The position numbers and the translations under genes were made by a program. From Pseudomonas marincola (GTDB lineage Bacteria > Pseudomonadota > Gammaproteobacteria > Pseudomonadales > Pseudomonadaceae), in assembly GCF_900116605.1 (NCBI RefSeq), contig NZ_FPBC01000007.1:219789-283788 (forward strand): DNA of 64,000 nucleotides. Direction: 5' to 3'. Positions 1 to 8,459 of the stretch are shown here, in pieces (position 1 is the first letter of the stretch; every line of letters starts with the position of its first letter). Below the pieces are notes generated by a model that had not been told where the DNA came from, ran no database searches, and was given only the letters and a program-made list of their open reading frames with translations.

Positions 1-3000
1 TCTGATTACCGGTGATGACAGTTTTCTGGAACCGTATGAAGAGGCCAAGCCCCTGATCAAGGTCGAGCTGGCCGATCTTGCCAAGTTGGTTGAAGAAAAC
101 CCGGATCAGAGTGCTCGCTTGCGCCGGATTCAGGCGCTGCACGAGGAATGGGACGACTACGCCAAAATGATGATCGAGTTGCGTCGTGACAACGTCGATT
201 TTCAGAGTGCGGTGCGCGCCGGACGCGGCAAGCGGATCACCGATAATGCGCGGGAAGAGTACGACAACTTTATTCAGATCGAGCAGCAGCAGCGCCAGGC
301 GCGTAACCAGAAAACCAACGATTCGGTGACCCTGTATGTCGCCCTTTATGTGCTCGGTAGCCTGACGCTGAGTTGTCTGCTGGCCTATTTTGGCCGCCGC
401 GACTTGATGACACTGGCGGCCGAGTACCGTGAAATTTTCGACCGTCAGCAGCAGAGCACAGAGCTTATCGAGCAAAAGGCCTGGCTGCGTAGTGGCCAGA
501 GCCTGCTGGCCGAGCAGGTGCTTGGACAGCCCAGTTTGCCGGCGCTCGGACGCAATGTACTAAATTGCCTGGCGGGCTATTTGCAGGTTTCTGTGGGCGC
601 GTTTTATGTGCGCTCGGAGCAGGGCGATATCAGCCGGGTGGCCAGCTACGGTTTCTCGAAGGAGATGGAAGAGGCCGAGCAGAATTTTGGCAGCACGGAA
701 TCGCTGGTCGGGCAGGCGGCGAGCGAGCGCAAACTGCTGCAACTCGACAACTTGCCCAACAGTTACCTGAAAGTAAACTCCGGTCTGGGCAGCACCAACC
801 CGGTGAGCATTGTGCTGTTGCCTATCAGCAATGGCTATTCAGTTAACGGCGTAGTCGAATTGGCATTTTTGCAGCCTATTCCTGCGCAAGTCAGCGAGTT
901 TCTAGAACTGATCAGCGATGCGCTGGGAACTTCGATTGATGCAGTGCGCAATCGTCAACGTCTGCAGGAGATGCTCTCTGAAACCCAGCAGCTCAACGAA
1001 GAGTTGCAGGTGCAGCAAGAAGAATTGCGCACCGCCAATGAAGAGCTAGAAGAACAGTCGCGGGTGCTCAAGGAGTCGCAGGCGTACCTCGAAACCCAGC
1101 AGGCCGAGCTTGAGCAAACCAACGAGCAGTTAGCGGATCAGGCGCAGGTATTGGCCGACCAGCGTGATGCGCTGGATGAACGCAATGCCTCGTTGAGCCG
1201 CGTGCAGGTATTGCTGGAGGAGCGCGCGCAGGAGTTGCAACGCGCCAGCCTGTACAAGTCTGAATTTCTCGCCAACATGTCGCATGAGTTGCGCACGCCG
1301 CTCAACAGCTCGCTGATTCTGGCCAAGCTGCTGGCGGATAACCCGCAGGGCAATCTGAGTGCCGAGCAGATCAAGTTTGCCGAGTCGATTTACGCCGCCG
1401 GTAATGACCTGCTGACACTGATCAATGACATTCTCGACATCTCCAAAGTAGAGGCAGGCAAGCTTGAAGTCCGCCCGCACGAATTCAGAGTCGAGCGCCT
1501 GGTCGAAGGGCTGCGCAACGTCTTCGAACCGCTGGCCAACGACAAGCAACTGAACTTCTCCATCGAACTGCTTGCCGGTGTGCCGGACGCCCTGTTCAGT
1601 GACCAGCAGCGGGTCGAGCAGATCCTCAAGAATCTGCTGTCGAACGCGATCAAATTTACCGAGAAAGGCCAGGTTACACTCACCGTTGGCCGACAGCCGG
1701 GCGCAGGCGTTGCCTTTGCCGTGCAGGATTCGGGTATTGGCATCAGCGATGAACAACACGAGACGGTGTTCGAGGCTTTCCGTCAGGCGGATGGGGCGAT
1801 TAACCGTCGCTACGGCGGCACCGGCCTGGGGCTGTCGATTTCACGTGATCTGGCGGCATTGCTCGGCGGCTCTATCAGCTTGCAGAGCACGCCGGGCGAG
1901 GGCAGTACCTTCACTCTGGTATTGCCGGAAACCTTCGAAGAGTCGCCGTCTGCAGAGCCCGCCAGTGAGCCGGTTCGCGCAATCGAGTCGCCCAAGTTGC
2001 AGACAGTCGTCGCGCATGAGCCTGTCCCGGCGCTGTCGGCAGCGTTGCCAACCTTTGCCGACGACCGCGAGCGCTTGCCAGCAGCCGGTCGCTGCGTGCT
2101 GGTGATCGAGGATGAACCGAAATTTGCGCAAATCCTCTTTGATCTGGCCCATGAGCTGGAATACAGCTGCCTGGTTGCGCATGGCGCCGATGAAGGCGTC
2201 GAGCTGGCCGGGCGGTTGCTGCCACAAGGCATTCTGCTCGACATGCGCCTGCCGGATGCTTCCGGCCTGACTGTCTTGCAGCGCCTGAAGAACAATCCGC
2301 TGACCCGGCACATTCCGGTGCACGTGATCTCGGTGGAAGACCGCATGGAAGCCGCGTTGCAGTTGGGGGCCATCGGATACGCGGTGAAGCCGACCACGCG
2401 CGAACATCTGAAAGCGGTATTTGCCAAGCTCGAAGCCAAGCTCTCGCAGCAAGTTAAACGCGTCCTGCTGGTTGAAGACGACGCCTTGCAGCGTGACAGC
2501 ATTGCCCGCCTGATTGGTGATGACGATATCGAAATCACCGCCGTCGAGTTCGGTGAAGAGGCGCTGGAGTTGCTGCGCACGACCATCTTCGATTGCATGA
2601 TCATCGACCTCAAACTGCCGGATATGCAGGGCAATCAGTTGCTCAAGCGCATGGCCGGTGAAGATATTTGCGCGTTCCCGCCGGTGATCGTCTATACCGG
2701 TCGTAACCTCACGCGTGATGAAGAAGCCGACCTGATGAAGTACTCCAAGTCGATCATCATCAAGGGTGCGCGTTCCCCGGAACGCCTGCTCGACGAGGTT
2801 ACGCTGTTCCTGCACAAAGTTGAGTCGCAGTTGTCTACTGAACGCCAGACCATGCTTAAGTCTGCCCGCAGTCGCGACAAGGTATTTGAAGGCCGGCGCA
2901 TTCTGCTTGTTGATGACGATGTACGAAACATCTTCGCCCTCACCAGCGCGCTGGAACAGAAGGGCGCGGTGGTCGAGGTTGGGTGTAATGGCCGTGAGGC

Positions 3001-3271
3001 GATCGAAAAGCTGAATCAGATCGACGATATTGACCTGGTGTTGATGGACATCATGATGCCCGAAATGGATGGCTACGAAGCCACTCAGATCATTCGCAAA
3101 GACCCGCGCTGGCGCAAGCTGCCGATCATTGCGGTGACCGCCAAGGCGATGAAGGACGATCAGGACCGCTGCCTCAAGGCCGGCGCCAATGATTATCTGG
3201 CCAAGCCAATCGATCTCGACCGGCTGTTTTCATTGATACGGGTATGGATGCCCAAACTGGAACGGATCTGA
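1..3271 (+). CDS. Hybrid sensor histidine kinase with three receivers (5' partial)
   Basis: The reading frame is open from base 2, so the gene begins before the window. The first visible residues (TGDDSFLEPYEEA) resemble the end of a CHASE3 extracellular sensor domain. They are followed by one membrane helix (about bases 335-390), a GAF domain (about 470-950), a long glutamine/glutamate-rich coiled coil (about 960-1250), a HisKA domain with the phospho-accepting His at 1283-1285 in SHELRTPLN, and an HATPase domain with GTGLGLS near 1816. Three receiver domains follow, starting near 2095 (VLVIEDE), 2460 (VLLVEDD) and 2900 (ILLVDDD). The protein is an inner-membrane kinase that should relay phosphate through its own receivers. 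Its stop overlaps the CheR start (TGATG), so it is cotranscribed with cheR, cheB and a second kinase. The ligand is unknown. Confidence 0.9.
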   Translation, partial: LITGDDSFLEPYEEAKPLIKVELADLAKLVEENPDQSARLRRIQALHEEWDDYAKMMIELRRDNVDFQSAVRAGRGKRITDNAREEYDNFIQIEQQQRQARNQKTNDSVTLYVALYVLGSLTLSCLLAYFGRRDLMTLAAEYREIFDRQQQSTELIEQKAWLRSGQSLLAEQVLGQPSLPALGRNVLNCLAGYLQVSVGAFYVRSEQGDISRVASYGFSKEMEEAEQNFGSTESLVGQAASERKLLQLDNLPNSYLKVNSGLGSTNPVSIVLLPISNGYSVNGVVELAFLQPIPAQVSEFLELISDALGTSIDAVRNRQRLQEMLSETQQLNEELQVQQEELRTANEELEEQSRVLKESQAYLETQQAELEQTNEQLADQAQVLADQRDALDERNASLSRVQVLLEERAQELQRASLYKSEFLANMSHELRTPLNSSLILAKLLADNPQGNLSAEQIKFAESIYAAGNDLLTLINDILDISKVEAGKLEVRPHEFRVERLVEGLRNVFEPLANDKQLNFSIELLAGVPDALFSDQQRVEQILKNLLSNAIKFTEKGQVTLTVGRQPGAGVAFAVQDSGIGISDEQHETVFEAFRQADGAINRRYGGTGLGLSISRDLAALLGGSISLQSTPGEGSTFTLVLPETFEESPSAEPASEPVRAIESPKLQTVVAHEPVPALSAALPTFADDRERLPAAGRCVLVIEDEPKFAQILFDLAHELEYSCLVAHGADEGVELAGRLLPQGILLDMRLPDASGLTVLQRLKNNPLTRHIPVHVISVEDRMEAALQLGAIGYAVKPTTREHLKAVFAKLEAKLSQQVKRVLLVEDDALQRDSIARLIGDDDIEITAVEFGEEALELLRTTIFDCMIIDLKLPDMQGNQLLKRMAGEDICAFPPVIVYTGRNLTRDEEADLMKYSKSIIIKGARSPERLLDEVTLFLHKVESQLSTERQTMLKSARSRDKVFEGRRILLVDDDVRNIFALTSALEQKGAVVEVGCNGREAIEKLNQIDDIDLVLMDIMMPEMDGYEATQIIRKDPRWRKLPIIAVTAKAMKDDQDRCLKAGANDYLAKPIDLDRLFSLIRVWMPKLERI

Positions 3272-4092
3272 TGGCACCCGAGAGAACTCGCGATATTGAG
3301 TTGCGCCTGCTGATCGAGGCGATCTACCTCAAGTACAACTATGACTTTCGCGACTACTCCGGGGCTTCGCTTAAGCGCCGTGTGCGCCATGCGCTGGTGC
3401 AGCTTGAATGCCAGAGCATTTCCGCCCTGCAAGAGAAAATTCTCTACGATGCGGGCGCGTTCATGCAGCTGCTGCAATACCTGACCATTCCGGTGAGCGA
3501 GATGTTTCGCGACCCCGATTACTTTCTGGCGTTGCGCCAACAGGTCATGCCGGTGCTGCACACCTACCCATCGCTGAAGATCTGGATTGCCGGTTGCAGC
3601 ACCGGCGAAGAGGTCTATTCGATGGCCATCCTCCTCAAGGAAGAAGGCCTGCTGGAACGTTCGATCATCTATGCCACGGACATCAATCCGGTGTCACTGG
3701 AGCGCGCCGAGCGCGGGATTTTTGCTCAGGACAACATGCGCGCCTACACCGAGAACTATCAGGCTGCGGGTGGCCGCCAGGCATTGTCCGACTATTACAC
3801 CGCAGCCTACGACGGGGTTATTTTCGACAAAAGCCTGCGCGCCAACGTGACCTTTGCCGACCACAGCCTGGCCACGGATACGGTGTTCGCCGAGACCCAT
3901 CTGGTGTCGTGCCGCAACGTGCTCATCTATTTCAACAAGCCGCTGCAGGATCGTGCATTCGGTCTGTTTCACGAGTCCCTTTGCCACCGTGGTTTTCTCG
4001 GTCTGGGCGGTAAGGAAAGCATCGACTTTTCCAGCTACGCACGTAGTTTTGAGACGCTCTGCCGACCCGAGCGGATTTTCCGCAAGTTATGA
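3271..4092 (+). CDS. CheR-type protein-glutamate methyltransferase
   Basis: A 273-residue SAM-dependent methyltransferase of the CheR family. An N-terminal helical region (YDFRDYSGASLKRRV) precedes the catalytic domain with the SAM-binding motif WIAGCSTGEEVYS and the typical DINPVSLERAERGIF and VSCRNVLIYF blocks. The start at 3271 overlaps the upstream kinase stop by one base, which I prefer to an in-frame start 27 bases earlier that would lie inside the kinase gene. The stop overlaps cheB by ATGA. CheR normally methylates chemoreceptors, but no receptor, CheW or CheA is encoded nearby. The likely partner is therefore one of the flanking kinases; this is inference from gene order. Confidence 0.9.
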   Translation: MAPERTRDIELRLLIEAIYLKYNYDFRDYSGASLKRRVRHALVQLECQSISALQEKILYDAGAFMQLLQYLTIPVSEMFRDPDYFLALRQQVMPVLHTYPSLKIWIAGCSTGEEVYSMAILLKEEGLLERSIIYATDINPVSLERAERGIFAQDNMRAYTENYQAAGGRQALSDYYTAAYDGVIFDKSLRANVTFADHSLATDTVFAETHLVSCRNVLIYFNKPLQDRAFGLFHESLCHRGFLGLGGKESIDFSSYARSFETLCRPERIFRKL

Positions 4093-4706
4093 GCCAGCAG
4101 GCATGGCGGGCCGCACTGGCGGCGCATCCGGCAGCAATCGAAGCGCTGGTGGTGGGCGCCTCGGCGGGAGGCGTGAATGCGTTGCTGGCGATTTTTGCCG
4201 GCCTGCAACCGGGCTTTGGCGTGCCCATCGTGGTGGTTTTGCACCTGCCGTCCAAGCACCGCAGCAGCCTGGCTGAGGTGCTTGGACGGCGGCTCGGGCT
4301 GCCGGCCAAAGAGGCGGACAGCGGCGAGCAGTTGCAGCCCGGCATGATCTATTTTGCAGCGCCTGGCTATCACCTGTCGGTGGAGGCTGATCGCAGTTTG
4401 TCGTTTAGCCGGGAAGAGCCGGTGTATTACTCGCGGCCTGCGATTGATTTTCTATTTGAATCAGCAGCGGATGTTTATGGCCCCGCGCTGGCGGGTTTTC
4501 TCCTGACCGGAGCGAATCAGGATGGCGCTGCCGGGCTGGCCGCCATCAAGCAACAGGGCGGTTTTACCGTCGTGCAAGACCCGAACGAGGCACATGTACC
4601 GACCATGCCTATGGCCGCACTGGCTTTGCAGCAGCCGGATGTTATCGCCGGGCTGGTCGAAATCCGAGCATTGCTCGCCGAACTGGAAGCTACTCGAACA
4701 TGCTGA
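4089..4706 (+). CDS. CheB-type methylesterase, catalytic domain only
   Basis: A 205-residue protein that consists only of the CheB C-terminal methylesterase domain. The usual N-terminal receiver is absent. The expected catalytic features are visible: Ser in VGASAGG, His in VVLHLPSKHRSS and Asp in LLTGANQDGAAGL. It would remove methyl groups (or deamidate Gln) on a protein target. Without a receiver it cannot be switched on by phosphorylation of its own chain, so control may come from the receiver of the next gene product, which overlaps it by 7 bases. It starts inside the cheR stop (ATGA). Confidence 0.9.
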   Translation: MSQQAWRAALAAHPAAIEALVVGASAGGVNALLAIFAGLQPGFGVPIVVVLHLPSKHRSSLAEVLGRRLGLPAKEADSGEQLQPGMIYFAAPGYHLSVEADRSLSFSREEPVYYSRPAIDFLFESAADVYGPALAGFLLTGANQDGAAGLAAIKQQGGFTVVQDPNEAHVPTMPMAALALQQPDVIAGLVEIRALLAELEATRTC

Positions 4707-5920
4707 GCAAGATCGAAACAAAACTGTTGATTGTCGATGACACCCCCGAAAATCTGGTTGCACTGGATGCGCTGATTCGGGGTAAGGATCGCATCATCTA
4801 TCACGCCAGCAGCGGCGAAGAGGCGCTCGGGCTATTGCTCCAGCATGAGTTCGCGCTGGCGATTCTCGATGTGCAGATGTCGGGCATGAACGGCTTTGAA
4901 TTGGCCGAGCTGATGCGCGGCACCGAGAAAACCAAGAATATTCCGATTGTCTTTGTCAGTGCCGCCGGCCGCGAGCTGAACTACGCCTTCAAGGGCTACG
5001 AAACCGGCGCCGTGGACTTTCTGCAGAAGCCGCTGGATGTGCAGGCGGTGATGAGCAAGGTTGCGGTATTTGTCGATCTCTATCGCCAGCGTCAGGCCAT
5101 TAAAATCCAGGTGCAGGCACTTGAGCAGAGCCGCCGGGAACAGGAAGCGCTGTTGAGCGAACTGCGCTGCGCGCAGGAAGAACTCAAGTTGGCGGTGCGC
5201 ATGCGCGATGACTTCATGTCGATAGTCTCGCACGAGCTGCGCACCCCGCTTAACGGTCTGATTCTGGAAACCCAGTTGCGCAAACTGCACCTGCAAAACG
5301 GCAATCTGCAGGCCTTTACCCCAGAGCGACTGGAAATCATGACCACGCGCGATGAGCGCCAGATCAACAGTCTTATCCGCCTTATCGAAGATATTCTCGA
5401 TGTTTCGCGGATTCGCACCGGCAAACTGTCGATTCGCCCCGCTGAGGTGGATCTCGGTGTGCTGGTCGAGCACGTGCTCGAAAGTTACAGCGCCCAACTC
5501 GCAGAGGCGGGTTGCACACTGGAGCGCGATATCAGCGAAGGCGTTGTGGGTTATTGGGACGCTTTCCGGATCGAACAGGTGGTGATTAACCTACTCACCA
5601 ATGCCATGCGTTATGGCGCCAAGCAACCGGTGGCGGTGCGGGTGTTTGCCGATAATGATCAGGCGCATGTGCAGGTGCGTGATAACGGTGTGGGCATTTC
5701 TGCTGAAGATCAGGCGCGGATTTTCGAGCAGTTCGAGCGGGTCAATGCCAACCATTCGGCGCAAGGGTTGGGGCTTGGCTTGTTTATCACCGAGCAAATC
5801 GTCACCGCGCATAACGGCACGATCAAGCTGCACAGTGAGCTGGGTGCTGGCTCAACCTTCGAGGTGATCTTGCCGCTCAAGCAGGCTGAGAGCTCTGAGC
5901 CGGTAGCGGCTACGCAATAA
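4700..5920 (+). CDS. Receiver-histidine kinase fusion
   Basis: A 406-residue soluble protein with reversed hybrid order. The N-terminal receiver (LLIVDDTPENL, phospho-acceptor Asp in LAILDVQMSG) is followed by a short coiled coil, a HisKA domain (SIVSHELRTPLNG) and an HATPase domain (DNGVGISAEDQARIFEQFERV, GLGLGLFI). No membrane segment is seen. It begins within the last codons of cheB, so translation of the four-gene cluster is coupled throughout. The receiver could accept phosphate from the large membrane kinase of the same operon, making a two-step relay; the final output is not encoded next to it. The operon ends here: the following 180 bases hold regulatory DNA for the next gene. Confidence 0.88.
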   Translation: MLSKIETKLLIVDDTPENLVALDALIRGKDRIIYHASSGEEALGLLLQHEFALAILDVQMSGMNGFELAELMRGTEKTKNIPIVFVSAAGRELNYAFKGYETGAVDFLQKPLDVQAVMSKVAVFVDLYRQRQAIKIQVQALEQSRREQEALLSELRCAQEELKLAVRMRDDFMSIVSHELRTPLNGLILETQLRKLHLQNGNLQAFTPERLEIMTTRDERQINSLIRLIEDILDVSRIRTGKLSIRPAEVDLGVLVEHVLESYSAQLAEAGCTLERDISEGVVGYWDAFRIEQVVINLLTNAMRYGAKQPVAVRVFADNDQAHVQVRDNGVGISAEDQARIFEQFERVNANHSAQGLGLGLFITEQIVTAHNGTIKLHSELGAGSTFEVILPLKQAESSEPVAATQ

Positions 5921-5938
5921 GCTAGCGGGGATTCGGTC

Positions 5939-5983
5939 GTGCATTTTGCAATGCATGCAAAATGCTATCGTGCAGGATGCAAC
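5939..5983 (+). promoter_or_regulatory. Paired upstream dyads (enhancer-like), unit A
   Basis: Two dyads of the form GTGCA-N3-TGCAA lie here: GTGCATTTTGCAA at 5939-5951 and GTGCAGGATGCAA at 5970-5982, centres 31 bp apart (about three helical turns). The distal one is embedded in a longer inverted repeat, GCATTTTGCA / TGCAAAATGC (5941-5965, 5-base spacer). They sit about 70-105 bp upstream of a sigma-54 promoter, the usual distance for an enhancer-binding protein. The same arrangement recurs upstream of two other units (9848-9890 and 11467-11510). The binding protein is not proven; AlgB is the nearest candidate. Confidence 0.7.
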
Positions 5984-6005
5984 TATATGCACGATTTTAA
6001 TTTTG

Positions 6006-6018
6006 TAAGTTGTTGATA
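6006..6018 (-). promoter_or_regulatory. IHF-like site, unit A
   Basis: On the minus strand the sequence reads TATCAACAACTTA, a full match to the IHF consensus WATCAANNNNTTR. It lies between the paired dyads and the sigma-54 promoter, 40 bp upstream of the promoter GG element. This is where a DNA bend would bring a bound activator to the polymerase. Confidence 0.6.
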
Positions 6019-6045
6019 TATAAGGATTTATTTTTACAGATTGAT

Positions 6046-6061
6046 TGGCACGCTGCCTGCA
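6046..6061 (+). promoter_or_regulatory. Sigma-54 promoter, unit A
   Basis: TGGCACGCTGCCTGCA matches the sigma-54 consensus TGGCACG-N4-TTGCA at all but one position, with GG and GC at the correct 12-base spacing. It is 43 bases upstream of the start at 6104 and points toward it. Confidence 0.75.
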
Positions 6062-6103
6062 AAACACCCTGCATTATCAAAATCTAAGAAGGGTGTCGCG
6101 CCG

Positions 6104-6391
6104 ATGAATACTGTACTGAACTTGCTAAGTGCTGCAGCAGTTGTGGTCACCGGAACGGTTGCATCCACAGCGCCGACCATCGAAAGCACCGCGCCACAAA
6201 GCGCTCAGGTGATTATTCATACCCAGCCTACTTTGCCGACCCAGTTGCCGGCTAATTCGGCGGCGCGCACAGCGTCGTTCATACCTTCGGTCAGTGATTC
6301 TTCAGCTAATTCTTCTGCTGACAGTCTGGTCGACAGCCAGCCGCTGCAGTTTGAGCTGGATCGCGAGGCTAATCAGCGTTGGGTTTTCTGA
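6104..6391 (+). CDS. Small exported protein of unknown function
   Basis: A 95-residue protein with a hydrophobic N-terminus (MNTVLNLLSAAAVVVTG) that looks like a signal peptide, followed by a low-complexity Ser/Thr/Ala/Pro-rich chain and a charged C-terminus ending RWVF. I do not recognise a family. ATG 6104 is chosen because AAGAAGG lies about 13 bases upstream; an in-frame TTG at 6041 would overlap the sigma-54 promoter. It is the first gene after that promoter and is followed 65 bases later by a small membrane protein in the same direction. Its low complexity and position suggest an envelope-stress product, but this is inference. Confidence 0.6.
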   Translation: MNTVLNLLSAAAVVVTGTVASTAPTIESTAPQSAQVIIHTQPTLPTQLPANSAARTASFIPSVSDSSANSSADSLVDSQPLQFELDREANQRWVF

Positions 6392-6456
6392 TTTAGGTTC
6401 AGCGCGGATTTTACCGTGCGCCAACCGATTTATCTGCGTGCACACTGGAGGGGAAT

Positions 6457-6642
6457 ATGTCGAAAGCAGGACTGGGATTATTGATACTGAGCGTTGTGCT
6501 CGGGGCTGTACTGGCAACGGACGCGATCACCGGCGTATCCAGTTCAGCAGTGATCAAGGGCCTGTTTGGCCTGACATTGGGTGCATCAATTGTTGCGCTG
6601 GCTTTGGGCCGGCGGATCAAGTTTGACCCGGTGCTGCGTTAA
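6457..6642 (+). CDS. Small hydrophobic membrane protein
   Basis: A 61-residue protein with two likely membrane helices (LGLLILSVVLGAVLATDAI and a second segment around VIKGLFGLTLGASIVALALG) and a basic tail. A very good ribosome-binding site (GGAGGGG) precedes ATG 6457. No named domain is recognised. It is probably cotranscribed with the small exported protein from the sigma-54 promoter at 6046 and converges on kinB, whose stop is 30 bases away on the other strand. Confidence 0.7.
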   Translation: MSKAGLGLLILSVVLGAVLATDAITGVSSSAVIKGLFGLTLGASIVALALGRRIKFDPVLR

Positions 6643-6671
6643 GGCAGCACCCGTCCAAACCTCTCTGAGCG

Positions 6672-8459
6672 TTAGCTCAAGCTGCGCATCGGCAAGTTGA
6701 TGCAGAACAGCGCGCCTTCACCCGGGCGTGATTCAAGGGTGATGTGGCCACCGTGCAACTGAATGATCTCCTGGCAGAGCGCCAAGCCCAACCCAACCCC
6801 GCCTTTACGTTTGCCGACTTGTACGAACGGTTCAAATATCCGTGACTGTTGGCTGAACACCACCCCGTCGCCGTTATCCTTGACGCAGATGATGATCTCG
6901 TTGTTCTGGTACTGCGCATTCAGCAGAATATCGCCGCCTGCCGGCGTGTGGCGCAAAGCGTTGACCAGCAGGTTGTCGAGCACGCGTTCAATCTGAGCAC
7001 GGTCGATGGGCAACAACGGCAGGTCATCATCCGGTTCACAGCGCAGGGTAATGCCTTTCTCGGCGGCCTCATTGGCGAAGCGTTGGCCTGTCTGATTGAT
7101 CAGGTCCGCAAGGTCGCATGGCGCCAGATCAAGCTTCTGCAAGCCGCTTTGATAACGCGAGAAATTCAGCAGGTCGGTGATCAGATCAACCAGTCGCTGC
7201 ATTTGCTCGTCAACCGTCTGGGTCAGATCTGCCTCGCGTGAATCCGGGGCGAACTTGAGCCGCTCCTGAAGCAGGGCAAAGGCCATGTGCATGCCGGTGA
7301 CTGGCGTGCGCAGCTCATGCGAGGCGCGCAGCACGAACTCGCTGCGCACTCGCTCGAAAGCCCGCTGTTTGGTCACATCGCGCAGCACCATCACCGCGCC
7401 CTGAATATTCCCGCCACCTTGGCTTACGGGCGTCAGGCTGTAGCTGAGCAGGCGATGTTCGCCATGGGCGTCTATCTCAAGGTCGGCTATCGCCGATTCC
7501 AGGGTTTTGCCCTGCAAAACGCGGCTGATCTGTTCATCGAGGCCTTCTTTGCCTAACGCCTGATCAAGGCGTTCACCAATGTGTTCCAGGCCCCAACCAA
7601 GCTGACGCCCGGCAACCGGATTGAAGTGTTGCAGCAAGCCGTTGCGGTCGAACATCAGCAGGCCGTCATCAATGCTGTCGAGTACCGCTTGCAGGCGTTG
7701 CTGTTCGGCCATCAAGGCTTCGATATTGCTGTCCTTGAACTGTTGCAGCGATTGCGCCATGAGGCCAAAGCGCCGGCTCAGCGCCGAGAGTTCAGCCACT
7801 GGCGAGGTGGGCAGGGATATCTGCAAGTCCCCCTTACCAATCTGGTCGGCGGCACTGGCCAGCGCCTCGATTGGCCGGGCGACGCGTTTGGCAATGTTGT
7901 GTGCGGTAATGAAGCCGATCAGCAACAACGCCAGGCCGATCAAACCGAGCAGGGCGCTGACGATGGTCGCGCGTTCGCGGGAGCTTTGCTGGGCATTCTG
8001 CACGGCTTCGACGTAGCGCATTTGCACGGCATTGATGCGATCACGCAGCGCTTGCAAGGCACGCGTGAACGCATCGTTATGCAGTAAATCGCGGCGTACT
8101 TGCACCGGTGAGTCGAGCAGTTTGCCGAACAGCTCATAGGAGCGGGCGATTTCGCTGATGGCCTGACGATCGGCCTCTTCGGTGCTGCTTTCAAGCGCTT
8201 GAGTCAACCAGTTGCGAAAACGTACATCTGATTCCTTCAACGCCAGTGGGTCGAAGCTATCCTCCAGCAGCAGGATCACCTGCGTGCCCATTTCCTGACG
8301 AAAGCCGATGGTCGCATCAATGATCTCGAGGTTGCGACTCATGGCCTGGTTTTGTACGCGGGTGATCTGCCACACGCTGACCATGCCCAGTATCAGGCCG
8401 ATCAGCGCCACGGTTAGCAGCGCACTGCCGCTGACGAACAGCCGGGTTCTTAACTTCAT
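6672..8459 (-). CDS. kinB: Sensor histidine kinase KinB
   Basis: A 595-residue inner-membrane kinase that I recognise as KinB, partner of AlgB in control of alginate and envelope functions. Visible order: membrane helix (about residues 8-30), periplasmic region, second helix (about 166-188), HAMP, a PAS domain (about 255-360; LQAVLDSIDDGLLMFDRNGLLQHFNP), HisKA with phospho-accepting His near residue 381 (RASHELRTPVTG), and HATPase with DNGDGVVFSQQ and GVGLGLALCQE. Its start overlaps the algB stop (ATGA), so it is translated from the algB message. In P. aeruginosa KinB also acts as a phosphatase that keeps AlgB inactive; that is family knowledge, not visible here. Confidence 0.92.
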   Translation of the reverse strand: MKLRTRLFVSGSALLTVALIGLILGMVSVWQITRVQNQAMSRNLEIIDATIGFRQEMGTQVILLLEDSFDPLALKESDVRFRNWLTQALESSTEEADRQAISEIARSYELFGKLLDSPVQVRRDLLHNDAFTRALQALRDRINAVQMRYVEAVQNAQQSSRERATIVSALLGLIGLALLLIGFITAHNIAKRVARPIEALASAADQIGKGDLQISLPTSPVAELSALSRRFGLMAQSLQQFKDSNIEALMAEQQRLQAVLDSIDDGLLMFDRNGLLQHFNPVAGRQLGWGLEHIGERLDQALGKEGLDEQISRVLQGKTLESAIADLEIDAHGEHRLLSYSLTPVSQGGGNIQGAVMVLRDVTKQRAFERVRSEFVLRASHELRTPVTGMHMAFALLQERLKFAPDSREADLTQTVDEQMQRLVDLITDLLNFSRYQSGLQKLDLAPCDLADLINQTGQRFANEAAEKGITLRCEPDDDLPLLPIDRAQIERVLDNLLVNALRHTPAGGDILLNAQYQNNEIIICVKDNGDGVVFSQQSRIFEPFVQVGKRKGGVGLGLALCQEIIQLHGGHITLESRPGEGALFCINLPMRSLS

